From assembly GCF_030816965.1 (NCBI RefSeq), contig NZ_JAUSYQ010000002.1, positions 3,691,001-3,755,000 on the forward strand: a DNA stretch of 64,000 bases, given 5' to 3'. The position numbers and the translations under genes are program-made. Source of the DNA: Streptomyces canus (GTDB lineage Bacteria > Actinomycetota > Actinomycetes > Streptomycetales > Streptomycetaceae). The notes under the pieces were generated by a model. It saw only the letters and a program-made list of their open reading frames with translations, was not told where the DNA came from and did no database searches. Shown piece after piece: positions 45,472 through 54,062 of the stretch. The stretch's first letter is position 1. Each line of letters opens with the position of its first letter.

Positions 45472-46374
45472 ATGTACGACTACGACCTTCTGGTCGTAGG
45501 GTCGGCCAACGCCGACCTGGTGATCGGCGTGGAGCGGCGGCCGGGGGCCGGCGAGACGGTGCTCGGCTCGGACCTGGCCGTGCATCCAGGGGGCAAGGGC
45601 GCCAACCAGGCGGTCGCGGCCGCCCGGTTGGGCGCCCGTACGGCGTTGCTGGCCCGCGTCGGCGACGACGGTCACGGGCGTCTGCTGCTGGACTCGCAGC
45701 GGGCGGCCGGGGTCGACACGGTGGGCGTCCTGGTGGGCGGGGCGCCGACGGGGGTCGCGCTGATCACCGTCGACCCGTCGGGGGACAACAGCATCGTGGT
45801 GTCGCCGGGCGCCAACGGACGCCTCACGCCGGGGGACGTACGGAGCGCGGCCAGCCTCTTCCACGCCTCGCGGGTGGTGTCGACCCAGCTGGAGATCCCG
45901 CTGGAGACGGTCGTGGAGGTCGTACGGAATCTGGCGCCGGGCAGCCGGTTCGTACTGAACCCGTCGCCGCCGCGGCCGCTGCCGACCGAGGTCCTCGCGG
46001 CCTGCGATCCGCTGATCGTCAACGAGCACGAGGCGAAGGTGATCCTCGGGGACGCCTGTGGGAGTGACGCGCCGGAGGACTGGGCGCGGCTGCTGCTCGC
46101 GAAGGGGCCGCGGTCGGTGGTGGTCACGCTGGGCGCACAGGGGTCGCTGGTGGCCTCCTCGGCGGGGGTGACCCGGGTGGCGTCGGTGAAGGTGGACGCC
46201 GTGGACACGACGGGTGCCGGTGACGCCTTCACGGCGGCGCTGGCGTTCCGGCTCGGGGCCGGTTCCGCACTGGCGGAGGCGGCCGCGTACGCGTCCCGGG
46301 TCGGGGCGGTCGCGGTGACCCGGAAGGGCGCGCAGGACTCCTTCCCCACGGCGGACGAGGTCGAGGCCGTATGA
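45472..46374 (+). CDS. rbsK: Ribokinase
   Basis: The 300-residue PfkB-family kinase makes ribose 5-phosphate from ribose and ATP. The N-terminal signature is VVGSANADLVIGVERRPGAG plus HPGGKGANQAVAAARLGA, and the C-terminal one is VDAVDTTGAGDAFTAALAFRL with the catalytic aspartate. Anion-hole and adenine-site segments (TLGAQGSLV; NEHEAKVI) are in order. GGGGAGTC precedes ATG 45472. It overlaps rbsD by 4 bases. Confidence 0.95.
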   Translation: MYDYDLLVVGSANADLVIGVERRPGAGETVLGSDLAVHPGGKGANQAVAAARLGARTALLARVGDDGHGRLLLDSQRAAGVDTVGVLVGGAPTGVALITVDPSGDNSIVVSPGANGRLTPGDVRSAASLFHASRVVSTQLEIPLETVVEVVRNLAPGSRFVLNPSPPRPLPTEVLAACDPLIVNEHEAKVILGDACGSDAPEDWARLLLAKGPRSVVVTLGAQGSLVASSAGVTRVASVKVDAVDTTGAGDAFTAALAFRLGAGSALAEAAAYASRVGAVAVTRKGAQDSFPTADEVEAV

Positions 46375-46760
46375 AGAAGGCCGGAATACTGAACCGTCAT
46401 CTCTCCGGCGCACTCGCCGAGTTGGGGCACGGGGACGGGGTGCTGGTGTGTGACGCCGGGATGCCGATCCCCGACGGGCCGCGCGTGGTCGACCTGGCCT
46501 TCAGGGCCGGGGTGCCGTCGTTCGCGGAGGTCCTCGACGGGCTGCTCGCCGAGCTGGTCGTGGAGGGGGCCACCGGTGCGGCGGAGGTACGGGGCGCCAA
46601 TCCGGCGGCTGCTGACCTGCTGGACGCCCGCTTCCCCGAGCTGGACCTGGTCTCCCACGAGAAGCTCAAGGAGCTGTCGGCGCGGGCGCGGCTCGTCGTC
46701 CGCACGGGCGAGGCACGGCCGTATGCGAATGTGCTGCTCAGGTGCGGGGTGTTCTTCTAG
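46371..46760 (+). CDS. rbsD: D-ribose pyranase
   Basis: The 129-residue mutarotase converts beta-pyranose to beta-furanose forms of ribose, making the substrate suited to RbsK. MKKAGILNRHLSGALAELGHGDGVLVCDAGMPIP is the family signature with the catalytic His, and the C-terminal RTGEARPYANVLLRCGVFF is also typical. ATG 46371 overlaps the rbsK stop. It ends the operon. Confidence 0.95.
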   Translation: MKKAGILNRHLSGALAELGHGDGVLVCDAGMPIPDGPRVVDLAFRAGVPSFAEVLDGLLAELVVEGATGAAEVRGANPAAADLLDARFPELDLVSHEKLKELSARARLVVRTGEARPYANVLLRCGVFF

Positions 46761-47510
46761 GGCAGGCCGATCGCCGCCGTTCACGGCGCGGGGAGGACCA
46801 TGCGCGGGTTGTGGCGCTTCTCCGCGCGGCGCAGCGCCGGGAGGAGGGTCGTGCTCAGTTCGCGAACCTCGGCCGCGTGGTCGGTGAGCAAGCCCGTGCG
46901 CAGGCGTAGCTACGGGTTCGCAAACGGCCGCCACCGGGCGTATGCCGTCGACGTGGACACGGCCCAACTCCCTTTCCTCACCCGGGAGATAAAGAGGGGG
47001 CACGGCCCTCACGGGTCTGGTTGACGCCCCGGAGGTCTGTTCGTCGCGGTCCTTGATGCCGTTGCCCGACCATGCAGTCGCGCAGGTCCCGAAGGGCGTC
47101 GACCGTGCGGGAGGCGTCGCGCGGGGAGGCGGGTTCGGAGAACCAGCGGCCCCGGAGCTCGGCGCAGTCCGGGGATCTCGGCGCTCGCTCCGGTGACGAC
47201 GGCTGCCACCGCGGCACCGACTGCCATCGTTGCCCTTCGTTGTCGCACTGAGGTCTCCGTGCATCCCGTGGCGTCCCGGCCGCTGGATCCGATCGGATGC
47301 GACCCGTCGCGTACGTACGGGGCCGATCCGTGGTGTGCCGGATCAGCGATGCAGCCGCCGCCACGTACGAGCGCGACGGTCACTCGGTGGCAGCCTGCCG
47401 CCCGAAGGGGGAGCTCCGGGCGGCAGATGCACACGGCGTAGGGGGGAGGGGCCCCGCAAATCTCCGCAGAAGTGGCGCCTCAAAAACGGTCATTCGCCCA
47501 CGGCGATTCA

Positions 47511-47524
47511 TCGAACCGGTTCGA
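47511..47524. promoter_or_regulatory. Distal LacI-type operator (TCGAACCGGTTCGA)
   Basis: A perfect 14-base palindrome 337 bases before the regulator start. It is the same core as the two proximal copies. The position suggests DNA looping or control of a second promoter. Confidence 0.75.
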
Positions 47525-47775
47525 TCACGCTGGCAGGAGGAAACGGCCAGCAATAGCCCCCGACACGGATCTCCTCGGCCGCGCGCGGCCGACCGTCCCG
47601 GGCAGGGGCACGGTGTCCACCGTCGACAGATTCGGGCATCCAGCCCGCCAATATTTGGGTTACACCCAGGCAAATCAGACAATGAATCTCGGCACACCAA
47701 CGTTTCCGGGCCATTACGAGAATTTCGACACGAGGCGTTGACACCCGCCCGAGTTGCTCCTACCTTCACTTCACG

Positions 47776-47838
47776 CGAACCGGTTCGACGATCGACATCT
47801 GGCTGATTTCGCACCCCGGAATCCTCGAACCGGTTCGA
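47776..47838. promoter_or_regulatory. Two proximal LacI-type operators
   Basis: CGAACCGGTTCG at 47776-47787 and TCGAACCGGTTCGA at 47825-47838, centres 50 bases apart. The second ends 22 bases before the GTG of the regulator. Probable binding sites of that regulator, covering the operon promoter. Confidence 0.8.
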
Positions 47839-47860
47839 CCCATGTCGGCAAGGAGCCCCC

Positions 47861-48916
47861 GTGAACATCGGTGAGATCGCCAAGCGGGCCGGTGTCTCGC
47901 GGAGCACCGTGTCGTACGCCCTGAGCGGGAAGCGCCCCGTGTCCGAGGAGACCCGCGACAAGATCCAGCGGGTCATCGACGAGCTGGGCTACCAGCCCAA
48001 CGCGAGTGCGCGGGCCCTGGCCAACGGCCGGACCAACACCATCGGTCTGGTCTTCCCGCCGGCCGGGAACCACTACACCGGCATGCAGTTGGACTTCATC
48101 GGCAGCGTCACCGAGGCCGCCGCGGCCCACGACTACGACGTGCTGCTTTCTCCGAGCGGTGTGGACAGCGACCGCTCGTTCCAGCGGCTGCTGGGCGAGC
48201 GGCGGGTCGACGGCGCGATCCTGATGGAGATCCGGCTGGAGGACGACCGGCTCGACCACCTCACCGCGGTGGATTTCCCCTCGGTCGCCATCGGCCGAAC
48301 CGCCCACCCGGAGGGCAGCTGGTGGGTGGGACTGGATCACACGGCGCTGGCGGCGGCCTGCGTCCATCACCTCGCGGACCTCGGCCACCGCCGAGTCGCC
48401 TTCGTCAACCGGCCCGAACAACTCCTGAGGGCCGGCTACGAGTCGGCCCACCGAGGTCTGGACGGCTTCACCAAGGCCGCGGCAGAACGCGGGCTCACCG
48501 TCCGGACGTACTGCTGCGGGGACGACGCCGCCTCGGGCCTCGCCTGTCTGGAGCGGATCCTGCATGACGACCCGGCCACCACGGCCCTGGTCACCCTGAA
48601 CGAGGCCGCGCTCGGCGGTCTCTACCGCGGCCTGGCCCAGGCCGGTCGCCATGTGCCGCGCGACTTCTCCGTCACCGGGGTGGTGGCCGGCCGGTGGGCG
48701 GAGACGGTGACCCCGCAGCTCACCGCCGCGGACGTGCCGGCGGAACAGATGGGCCGCCTCGCCGTCGACCTGTTGGTCAAGCGGCTCGACGACCCCGACT
48801 CACCGGCCCGGCACCACCTGCTCGCACCGCCGATCTCCTTGCGAGCGAGCACCGCACCTGCCGGCACCACGCCGGCCGACCCCGCTCCTGGCTTCGGCAC
48901 CCCCATGCGCCCCTGA
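47861..48916 (+). CDS. LacI-family regulator of the sugar-uptake and glycosidase locus
   Basis: The 351-residue protein has the HTH at residues 2-24 (IGEIAKRAGVSRSTVSYALSG), the hinge YQPNASARALANGRTNTIGL, and an effector domain (GNHYTGMQLDFIGSVTEAAA; VTLNEAALGGLYRGLAQAG). AAGGAG lies 7 bases before GTG 47861. It is followed by a binding protein, two permeases and two glycosidases on the same strand, so it is the likely local repressor, relieved by an oligosaccharide or its breakdown product. Confidence 0.9.
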   Translation: MNIGEIAKRAGVSRSTVSYALSGKRPVSEETRDKIQRVIDELGYQPNASARALANGRTNTIGLVFPPAGNHYTGMQLDFIGSVTEAAAAHDYDVLLSPSGVDSDRSFQRLLGERRVDGAILMEIRLEDDRLDHLTAVDFPSVAIGRTAHPEGSWWVGLDHTALAAACVHHLADLGHRRVAFVNRPEQLLRAGYESAHRGLDGFTKAAAERGLTVRTYCCGDDAASGLACLERILHDDPATTALVTLNEAALGGLYRGLAQAGRHVPRDFSVTGVVAGRWAETVTPQLTAADVPAEQMGRLAVDLLVKRLDDPDSPARHHLLAPPISLRASTAPAGTTPADPAPGFGTPMRP

Positions 48917-49018
48917 CCGTCGCCCGCGCCCACCACTTCACCATCCGCACCCCATACCGGCCGGCTGAGCAACTCGCCGCCCGGGTTCGGCGAGCCCAGC
49001 GGGCCCGCATTCACCCCT

Positions 49019-49059
49019 CCCAGGGCACACCTGTGCCGATCCCAGGGCACGCCTGTGCC
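49019..49059. repeat. 22-bp direct repeat containing a dyad
   Basis: CCCAGGGCACACCTGTGCC (49019-49037) and CCCAGGGCACGCCTGTGCC (49041-49059) differ by one base and lie at a 22-base period. Each contains GGCAC-N4-GTGCC. They end 21 bases before the binding-protein start, so they could be regulator sites or hairpins in the leader. Confidence 0.7.
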
Positions 49060-49080
49060 AAAACCCATGAGGAAGACACC

Positions 49081-50325
49081 ATGAACCGATCTGCCAGACG
49101 GCGTCTCACCGCCGCAGTCCTGACCGTCGTCGCCGTCACCACCGGCGCCACCGCGTGTTCCTCCGGCGCGAGCGGGACCTCCACGAAGGCCGCGGACAGC
49201 GGCACGTACACCGTCTGGGACCCGTACCCGCAGTTCGCCAAGGGTTCGGCCTGGACGAACCTGCTGGACAAGTGCGGCACCGAGGCGGGCGTGAAGATCA
49301 AGCGGACCGGCTTCGACACCAGCGACCTGACGAACAAGGCGCTGCTGGCGGCGCAGCAGGGCAACTCCGCGGACGTCCTCATCGTCGACAACCCGGTCGT
49401 CTCGACCCTGGCCGAGGGGGGCGTGCTGACCACGACCGACGACAACAAGCTGGACACCTCCAAGGTGGATCCCAACCTCCTCGCGGCTGGCCAGTCGGGC
49501 GGCAAGACGTACGGCACCCCGATCGGCGCCAATACCCTCGCCCTCTACTACAACAAGGCGGTCCTGAAGGAGGCCGGGGTGGACATCGCCTCGGTGAAGG
49601 ACTGGAAGTCGCTGACCGCGGCGCTGGAGAAGGTCAAGGGTGCGGGCAAGAAGGGCATCACCTTCTCCGCGATCGGCACCGAGGAGGGCAGCTTCCAGTT
49701 CCTGCCCTGGTACTGGGGCTCGGGCGCCCAGCTGACCGCACTCGACTCCGGCCAGGCGGTCTCCGCTCTGTCGCTGTGGAAGAACTGGCTGGACAAGGGC
49801 TACGCCCCGAACTCGGTGATCAACAACACCCAGACGACCAGCTGGCAGGAGTTCGCGAGCGGCGACTACGCCTTCGCGGAGAACGGCACCTGGCAGCTCG
49901 CCAACGCCGACAAGGCCGGTTTCGAGTACGGCGTCATCCCGGTCCCCGCCGCCACGGGAGGCAGCGCCGCGGCACCGACGGGCGGTGAGTTCGTCACCCT
50001 CCCGGTGCAGGACGACACCGGCCGCTACGCCACCTCGCAGAAGCTGGTGTCCTGCCTGACCAACAGCCAGAACCTGCTCGACACCGACACGACGCTGTCC
50101 TACGTGGCCCCCACCAGCGAGGTCCAGGACAAGCAGGTGGCCGCGAACGCCGAGCTGAAGCCGTGGGTCGACGCGGTCAAGGCGGCCAAGGGACGCACCA
50201 GTGACGACCTGGGCACCAAGTACCCCAAGATCTCCGAGCAGTTGTGGAAGGCGGTCCAGTCCGCCCTGAGCGGGTCCCAGTCACCGAAGGACGCGCTCAC
50301 GGCCGCCCAGTCCGCAGCCAAGTAA
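49081..50325 (+). CDS. ABC sugar transporter substrate-binding lipoprotein
   Basis: The 414-residue precursor has a lipobox ending at C26 (TGATACSS), so the protein is tethered to the outer face of the membrane. The mature part has the family 1 (MalE-like, CUT1) layout: GTYTVWDPYPQFAKGSAW, LLAAQQGNSADVLIVDNPVVSTLAEGG, TYGTPIGANTLALYYNKAVLKEAG, and W-rich pocket segments such as FLPWYWGSGA. It binds a sugar or oligosaccharide for the two permeases that follow. The ligand is unknown; the glycosidases downstream suggest a plant or microbial oligosaccharide. Confidence 0.9.
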   Translation: MNRSARRRLTAAVLTVVAVTTGATACSSGASGTSTKAADSGTYTVWDPYPQFAKGSAWTNLLDKCGTEAGVKIKRTGFDTSDLTNKALLAAQQGNSADVLIVDNPVVSTLAEGGVLTTTDDNKLDTSKVDPNLLAAGQSGGKTYGTPIGANTLALYYNKAVLKEAGVDIASVKDWKSLTAALEKVKGAGKKGITFSAIGTEEGSFQFLPWYWGSGAQLTALDSGQAVSALSLWKNWLDKGYAPNSVINNTQTTSWQEFASGDYAFAENGTWQLANADKAGFEYGVIPVPAATGGSAAAPTGGEFVTLPVQDDTGRYATSQKLVSCLTNSQNLLDTDTTLSYVAPTSEVQDKQVAANAELKPWVDAVKAAKGRTSDDLGTKYPKISEQLWKAVQSALSGSQSPKDALTAAQSAAK

Positions 50326-50345
50326 CCAGTGCCAGAGGCTCGTTG

Positions 50346-51329
50346 ATGAACCGCACGACACGAGCGCCGATTGCGCTGCCGGTCCGCGACGGGAACGGGG
50401 CGGCGACCGCCGTCCCGACCCCGGCCCGCACCACGACCCGCCGCCGTCCCGCCTCCCCGCAGTGGGCCGCCTGGGCCTTCCTCGCCCCGGTCACCCTCTA
50501 CCTCGCCCTGTTCTACGCCTATCCGCTGTACCGCAACCTTGATCTGAGCCTGCGCAACTACACCGTGCGCTCGTTCGTGCAGGGCGATGCGCCCTTCACC
50601 GGCCTGGCGAACTACCGCACGGTCTTCGACGACCCGACCTTCGCCCCGGCCCTGCTCCACACCGTGGTGTTCACCGGCGTGTGCCTGGTCTTCCAGTACA
50701 GCATCGGCCTGGCGCTGGCCGTCTTCTTCAACCAGCACTTCCGGCTCTCCGCCACCCTGAGGGCCCTGTTCCTGGTGCCCTGGCTGCTGCCGCTGATCGT
50801 GTCGGCGTCCACCTGGTCGTGGATGCTCAACAGCGACTCCGGCATCGTCAACGCCCTCCTGCACGCCATCGGTGTCGACTCGGTGAACTGGCTGACCTCG
50901 CCGACCTGGTCGCTGACCTCGGTGATCATCGCGAACATCTGGATCGGCGTCCCCTTCAACCTGGTCGTCCTCTACAGCGGCCTGCAGTCCATCCCCACCA
51001 GCCTGTACGAGGCGGCCGCCCTCGACGGCGCGGGCCCCTGGCGGCGCTTCTGGAGCATCACCTTCCCGCTGCTGCGCCCGGTCTCCGCCATCACCCTGCT
51101 GCTGGGCCTGGTCTACACCCTCAAGGTCTTCGACATCATCTGGATCATGACCAAGGGCGGCCCGGCCGACTCCTCCACCACCTTCGCCACCTGGTCCTAC
51201 CAACTCGGCTTCGGCAACCTGCTGCCCGCCTTCGGACCCGGCGCCGCCGTCGGCAACCTCCTCGTCGTCGCCGCCCTGGTCTTCGGCCTGGTCTACGTGC
51301 GGGTCCAGCGAAAGCAGGCGCTGTCATGA
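50346..51329 (+). CDS. ABC sugar transporter permease 1 (MalF-like)
   Basis: The 327-residue membrane protein has six predicted helices, the first being AAWAFLAPVTLYLALFYAYPLY. The EAA motif is YEAAALDGAGPWRRFWSITFPLLRP, which contacts the ATPase. The basic N-terminal tail of about 40 residues is cytoplasmic. ATG 50346 lies 20 bases after the binding-protein stop and the gene overlaps permease 2 by 4 bases. Confidence 0.9.
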   Translation: MNRTTRAPIALPVRDGNGAATAVPTPARTTTRRRPASPQWAAWAFLAPVTLYLALFYAYPLYRNLDLSLRNYTVRSFVQGDAPFTGLANYRTVFDDPTFAPALLHTVVFTGVCLVFQYSIGLALAVFFNQHFRLSATLRALFLVPWLLPLIVSASTWSWMLNSDSGIVNALLHAIGVDSVNWLTSPTWSLTSVIIANIWIGVPFNLVVLYSGLQSIPTSLYEAAALDGAGPWRRFWSITFPLLRPVSAITLLLGLVYTLKVFDIIWIMTKGGPADSSTTFATWSYQLGFGNLLPAFGPGAAVGNLLVVAALVFGLVYVRVQRKQALS

Positions 51330-52150
51330 ACCCAGGCACCAGCCGTACGTGGTGGAAGACGCCCCTCGGCGTCCTGCTCACCGCGGTCATGCTCTTCCCG
51401 GTCTACTGGATGCTCAACGTGTCCTTCACCCGCGACCAGGACATGCGCAAGTCCCCACCGGACCTGTTCCCCGCCCACGGCACGCTGGAGGGCTACCGGG
51501 CCGTCCTGGACCAGCAGTTGCCCTACCTCGGCACCAGCCTCGTCATCGGTCTGGGCACCGTCGTGCTGACCGTGGCGCTGGCCGCCCCGGCCGGCTACGC
51601 GCTGGCCAAACTGCGCCCACGCGGCGGGGGCGCACTCAGCTTCCTCCTGCTGGTAGCCCAGATGATCCCCGGCATCATCATGGCGATGGGCTTCTACGCC
51701 ATCTACCTCAACCTCGGCCTGCTCCAGTCCGTGCCCGGCCTGATCGTCGCCGACTCCACCCTGGCCGTCCCCTTCGCCGTCCTCATCTTCACCGCGTTCA
51801 TGTCCGGCATCCCCGGCGAACTGATCCAGGCCGCGCAGATGGACGGAGCACGGGCCCTGCGCACCTTCTGGTCCATCGTCCTGCCGATGAGCCGCAACTC
51901 GATCGTCACCGTGTCCCTGTTCGCCTTCCTGTGGTCCTGGTCCGACTTCATCTTCGCCAGCACCCTCGCCAACGGCGGCGCCCACGAGCCGATCACCCTC
52001 GGCATCTACCACTACATCGGCAACAACAACCAGCAGTGGAACGCCATCATGGCCACAGCCGTCGTCGCCTCCCTGCCCGCCACGGTCATCCTCGTCCTCG
52101 CCCAGCGCTACGTCGCCGCAGGCGTGACCGCCGGCGCCGTCAAGGACTGA
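51326..52150 (+). CDS. ABC sugar transporter permease 2 (MalG-like)
   Basis: The 274-residue membrane protein has six helices. The first is TPLGVLLTAVMLFPVYWMLNVSF, and the EAA motif is IQAAQMDGARALRTFWSIVLPMSR. It pairs with permease 1. No ATPase gene follows or precedes them; CUT1 systems of Streptomyces often share one ATPase (MsiK) encoded elsewhere, and that is the likely partner here. Confidence 0.9.
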   Translation: MNPGTSRTWWKTPLGVLLTAVMLFPVYWMLNVSFTRDQDMRKSPPDLFPAHGTLEGYRAVLDQQLPYLGTSLVIGLGTVVLTVALAAPAGYALAKLRPRGGGALSFLLLVAQMIPGIIMAMGFYAIYLNLGLLQSVPGLIVADSTLAVPFAVLIFTAFMSGIPGELIQAAQMDGARALRTFWSIVLPMSRNSIVTVSLFAFLWSWSDFIFASTLANGGAHEPITLGIYHYIGNNNQQWNAIMATAVVASLPATVILVLAQRYVAAGVTAGAVKD

Positions 52151-52218
52151 CGTCCGCGGCGCGGCCCTTCCCCTGAAGATCTCCGACGATCCCCGCTCAA
52201 GAAACGAGTACCGCCACC

Positions 52219-53979
52219 ATGACCGCCGCCCCGTCCGGCCCGGCCTTCTCCGTCCACGACATACCCTTCAGCACCCACGGATCCTGGTTCGGCATCTCCC
52301 CCGTGGTGGCGGAGAAGACGTACGCGGAGGACCTCCACCTCGTCTCGCACCAGAACGGCATGCACGCCGTCCTGAGCCTGGTCCCCCTCGACGCGGCGAC
52401 GGGCGACCGCGCCGAGACCCGCGTCGAGGCCACACCGGGCCTGCTGACCTGGACCGGCGCGGCCGGACGCGTCGACCTCGCCTACGAGACGCCAGACACC
52501 GTACGACTGCGCGGTGCGGGTCTGTCGCTGCGCGTTTCCGCCGCGGCACCGGCGCTGACCCCGTTCAGCGGCACCTACTTCTACCGCGACCCGGTGGACG
52601 GAGCCCACACGTTCACCTCCTACGAGACCGGGCGCCGCTACCGGATCACCGTGCTGTCCGGCACGGTCGCCGAGGTGTCCGGCTCCCAGGCCCTGGGCGC
52701 CGGGGACCGCGGTCTCACGGTCGCCGGCGAGGCCGACGGATCGTGGGAGGTCGCGGTCGAGGAACTCGACAGTGCACGTCGGCCCTACCGCACCTCGGCG
52801 GCGTTCGGCGAGGTCATGGAGGCCGCGCGGCGATCGTTCGCCGAGTTCGCCGACACGGTCGCCCCCTGGCGCTCGGACGACACTCCGGCAGCCGAACTCG
52901 CCGCCTACGTCCTGTGGTCGGCGACCGTACGCCCGGCCGGCCTGGTCACCCGGCCCGGTGTGCTGATGTCCAAGCACTGGATGGACAAGGTGTGGAGCTG
53001 GGACCACTGCTTCAACGCCCTCGCGCTGGCCCCGGGATCCCCCGGTCTCGCCTGGGACCAGTTCTCGCTGCCCTTCGACCACCAGGACGAGAGCGGAGCC
53101 CTCCCCGACTCCGTCACCCACTCCGAGGTCCTCTACAACTTCGTCAAACCGCCCATCCACGGCTGGGCCCTGGGTCACCTGCGCACCCGGCTCACCGAAC
53201 CTCTCGACCCGGCCCAACTGGCGCAGGCGTACGACAGGTTGACCCGCTGGACGGACTTCTGGCTCACCGCCCGGCGCGCACCCGGCACCGCACTGCCCCA
53301 CTACCAGCACGGCAACGACAGCGGCTGGGACAACGCCACCACCTTCGACCCCGGACGCCTCGCCGTCACCGCCGACCTCACCGCGACGCTGATCCTCCAG
53401 CTCGACGAACTGGCCCGGCTGGCCGGCGAACTCGGCTTCGCGGACGACGCCAGGTGCCGCACCGAGACAGCCGACGCCCTCCAGGCCGCCCTGCTGGACG
53501 AGCTGTGGGACGGCGAACGGTTCCTGAGCCGCCCGGCCCACGGCGGAGCCCTCTCCCCGAGCGCGAGCCTGCTCGACCTGATGCCGATCGTGCTCGGCGA
53601 CCGCCTCCCCGCCAAGGTCCACGACCGGCTGGCCGAACGGATCGAAGCCCACCTCACCGCGTACGGCCTGGCGACCGAACACCCCGGCTCCCCCCACTAC
53701 GAGTCCGACGGCTACTGGCGCGGCCCGATCTGGGCCCCCGCCACCGTCCTCATCGAGGACGGCCTGCGCCGCGCCGGGCACGACCGGCTCGCGGACGAGA
53801 TCAGCGCCCGCTTCCGCGCCCTGTGCGAAACCTCCGGCTTCGCCGAGAACTTCGACGCGCTGACCGGCGAGGGACTCCGCGACCGCGCCTACACCTGGAC
53901 CGCGAGCAGCTACCTGCTGCTCGCCCGCGACCACCGACAGCGCCGTGCGGAGGCCACAGCCGACACCACCGTCGCCTGA
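52219..53979 (+). CDS. Intracellular GH63-like glycoside hydrolase (MGH1-type)
   Basis: The 586-residue protein has no signal peptide, so it acts in the cytoplasm on imported sugar. An N-terminal beta-sandwich (about 1-190) is followed by an (alpha/alpha)6 barrel. Typical GH63/mannosylglycerate-hydrolase-type motifs are SKHWMDKVWSWDHCF, FDHQDESGALPDS, HGNDSGWDNATTF and YESDGYWRGPIWAPATVLI, the last two containing the expected acidic catalytic residues. Related enzymes hydrolyse alpha-glucosides, alpha-mannosides or mannosylglycerate. It is the fifth gene of the LacI-controlled locus, 68 bases after permease 2. Confidence 0.85.
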   Translation: MTAAPSGPAFSVHDIPFSTHGSWFGISPVVAEKTYAEDLHLVSHQNGMHAVLSLVPLDAATGDRAETRVEATPGLLTWTGAAGRVDLAYETPDTVRLRGAGLSLRVSAAAPALTPFSGTYFYRDPVDGAHTFTSYETGRRYRITVLSGTVAEVSGSQALGAGDRGLTVAGEADGSWEVAVEELDSARRPYRTSAAFGEVMEAARRSFAEFADTVAPWRSDDTPAAELAAYVLWSATVRPAGLVTRPGVLMSKHWMDKVWSWDHCFNALALAPGSPGLAWDQFSLPFDHQDESGALPDSVTHSEVLYNFVKPPIHGWALGHLRTRLTEPLDPAQLAQAYDRLTRWTDFWLTARRAPGTALPHYQHGNDSGWDNATTFDPGRLAVTADLTATLILQLDELARLAGELGFADDARCRTETADALQAALLDELWDGERFLSRPAHGGALSPSASLLDLMPIVLGDRLPAKVHDRLAERIEAHLTAYGLATEHPGSPHYESDGYWRGPIWAPATVLIEDGLRRAGHDRLADEISARFRALCETSGFAENFDALTGEGLRDRAYTWTASSYLLLARDHRQRRAEATADTTVA

Positions 53980-54062
53980 CCGACGAGCGACACCCACCCA
54001 CACGTCCGGCACGGGGGCCGGCGCAGCAACAACCAGCCACATCCCTGAAGGGACGTAAGGAC

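Larger units (their letters stand above)
46761..47860. other. Long gene-poor intergenic region with operators
   Basis: About 1.1 kb without a supportable gene. A possible frameshifted remnant lies at about 47009-47230 on the minus strand. One frame starts MAVGAAVAAVVTGASAEIP like a signal peptide, and a second frame continues DCAELRGRWFSEP; neither forms an intact gene. The right part (47460-47860) is the regulatory region of the next LacI gene and holds three copies of CGAACCGGTTCG. Confidence 0.45.
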
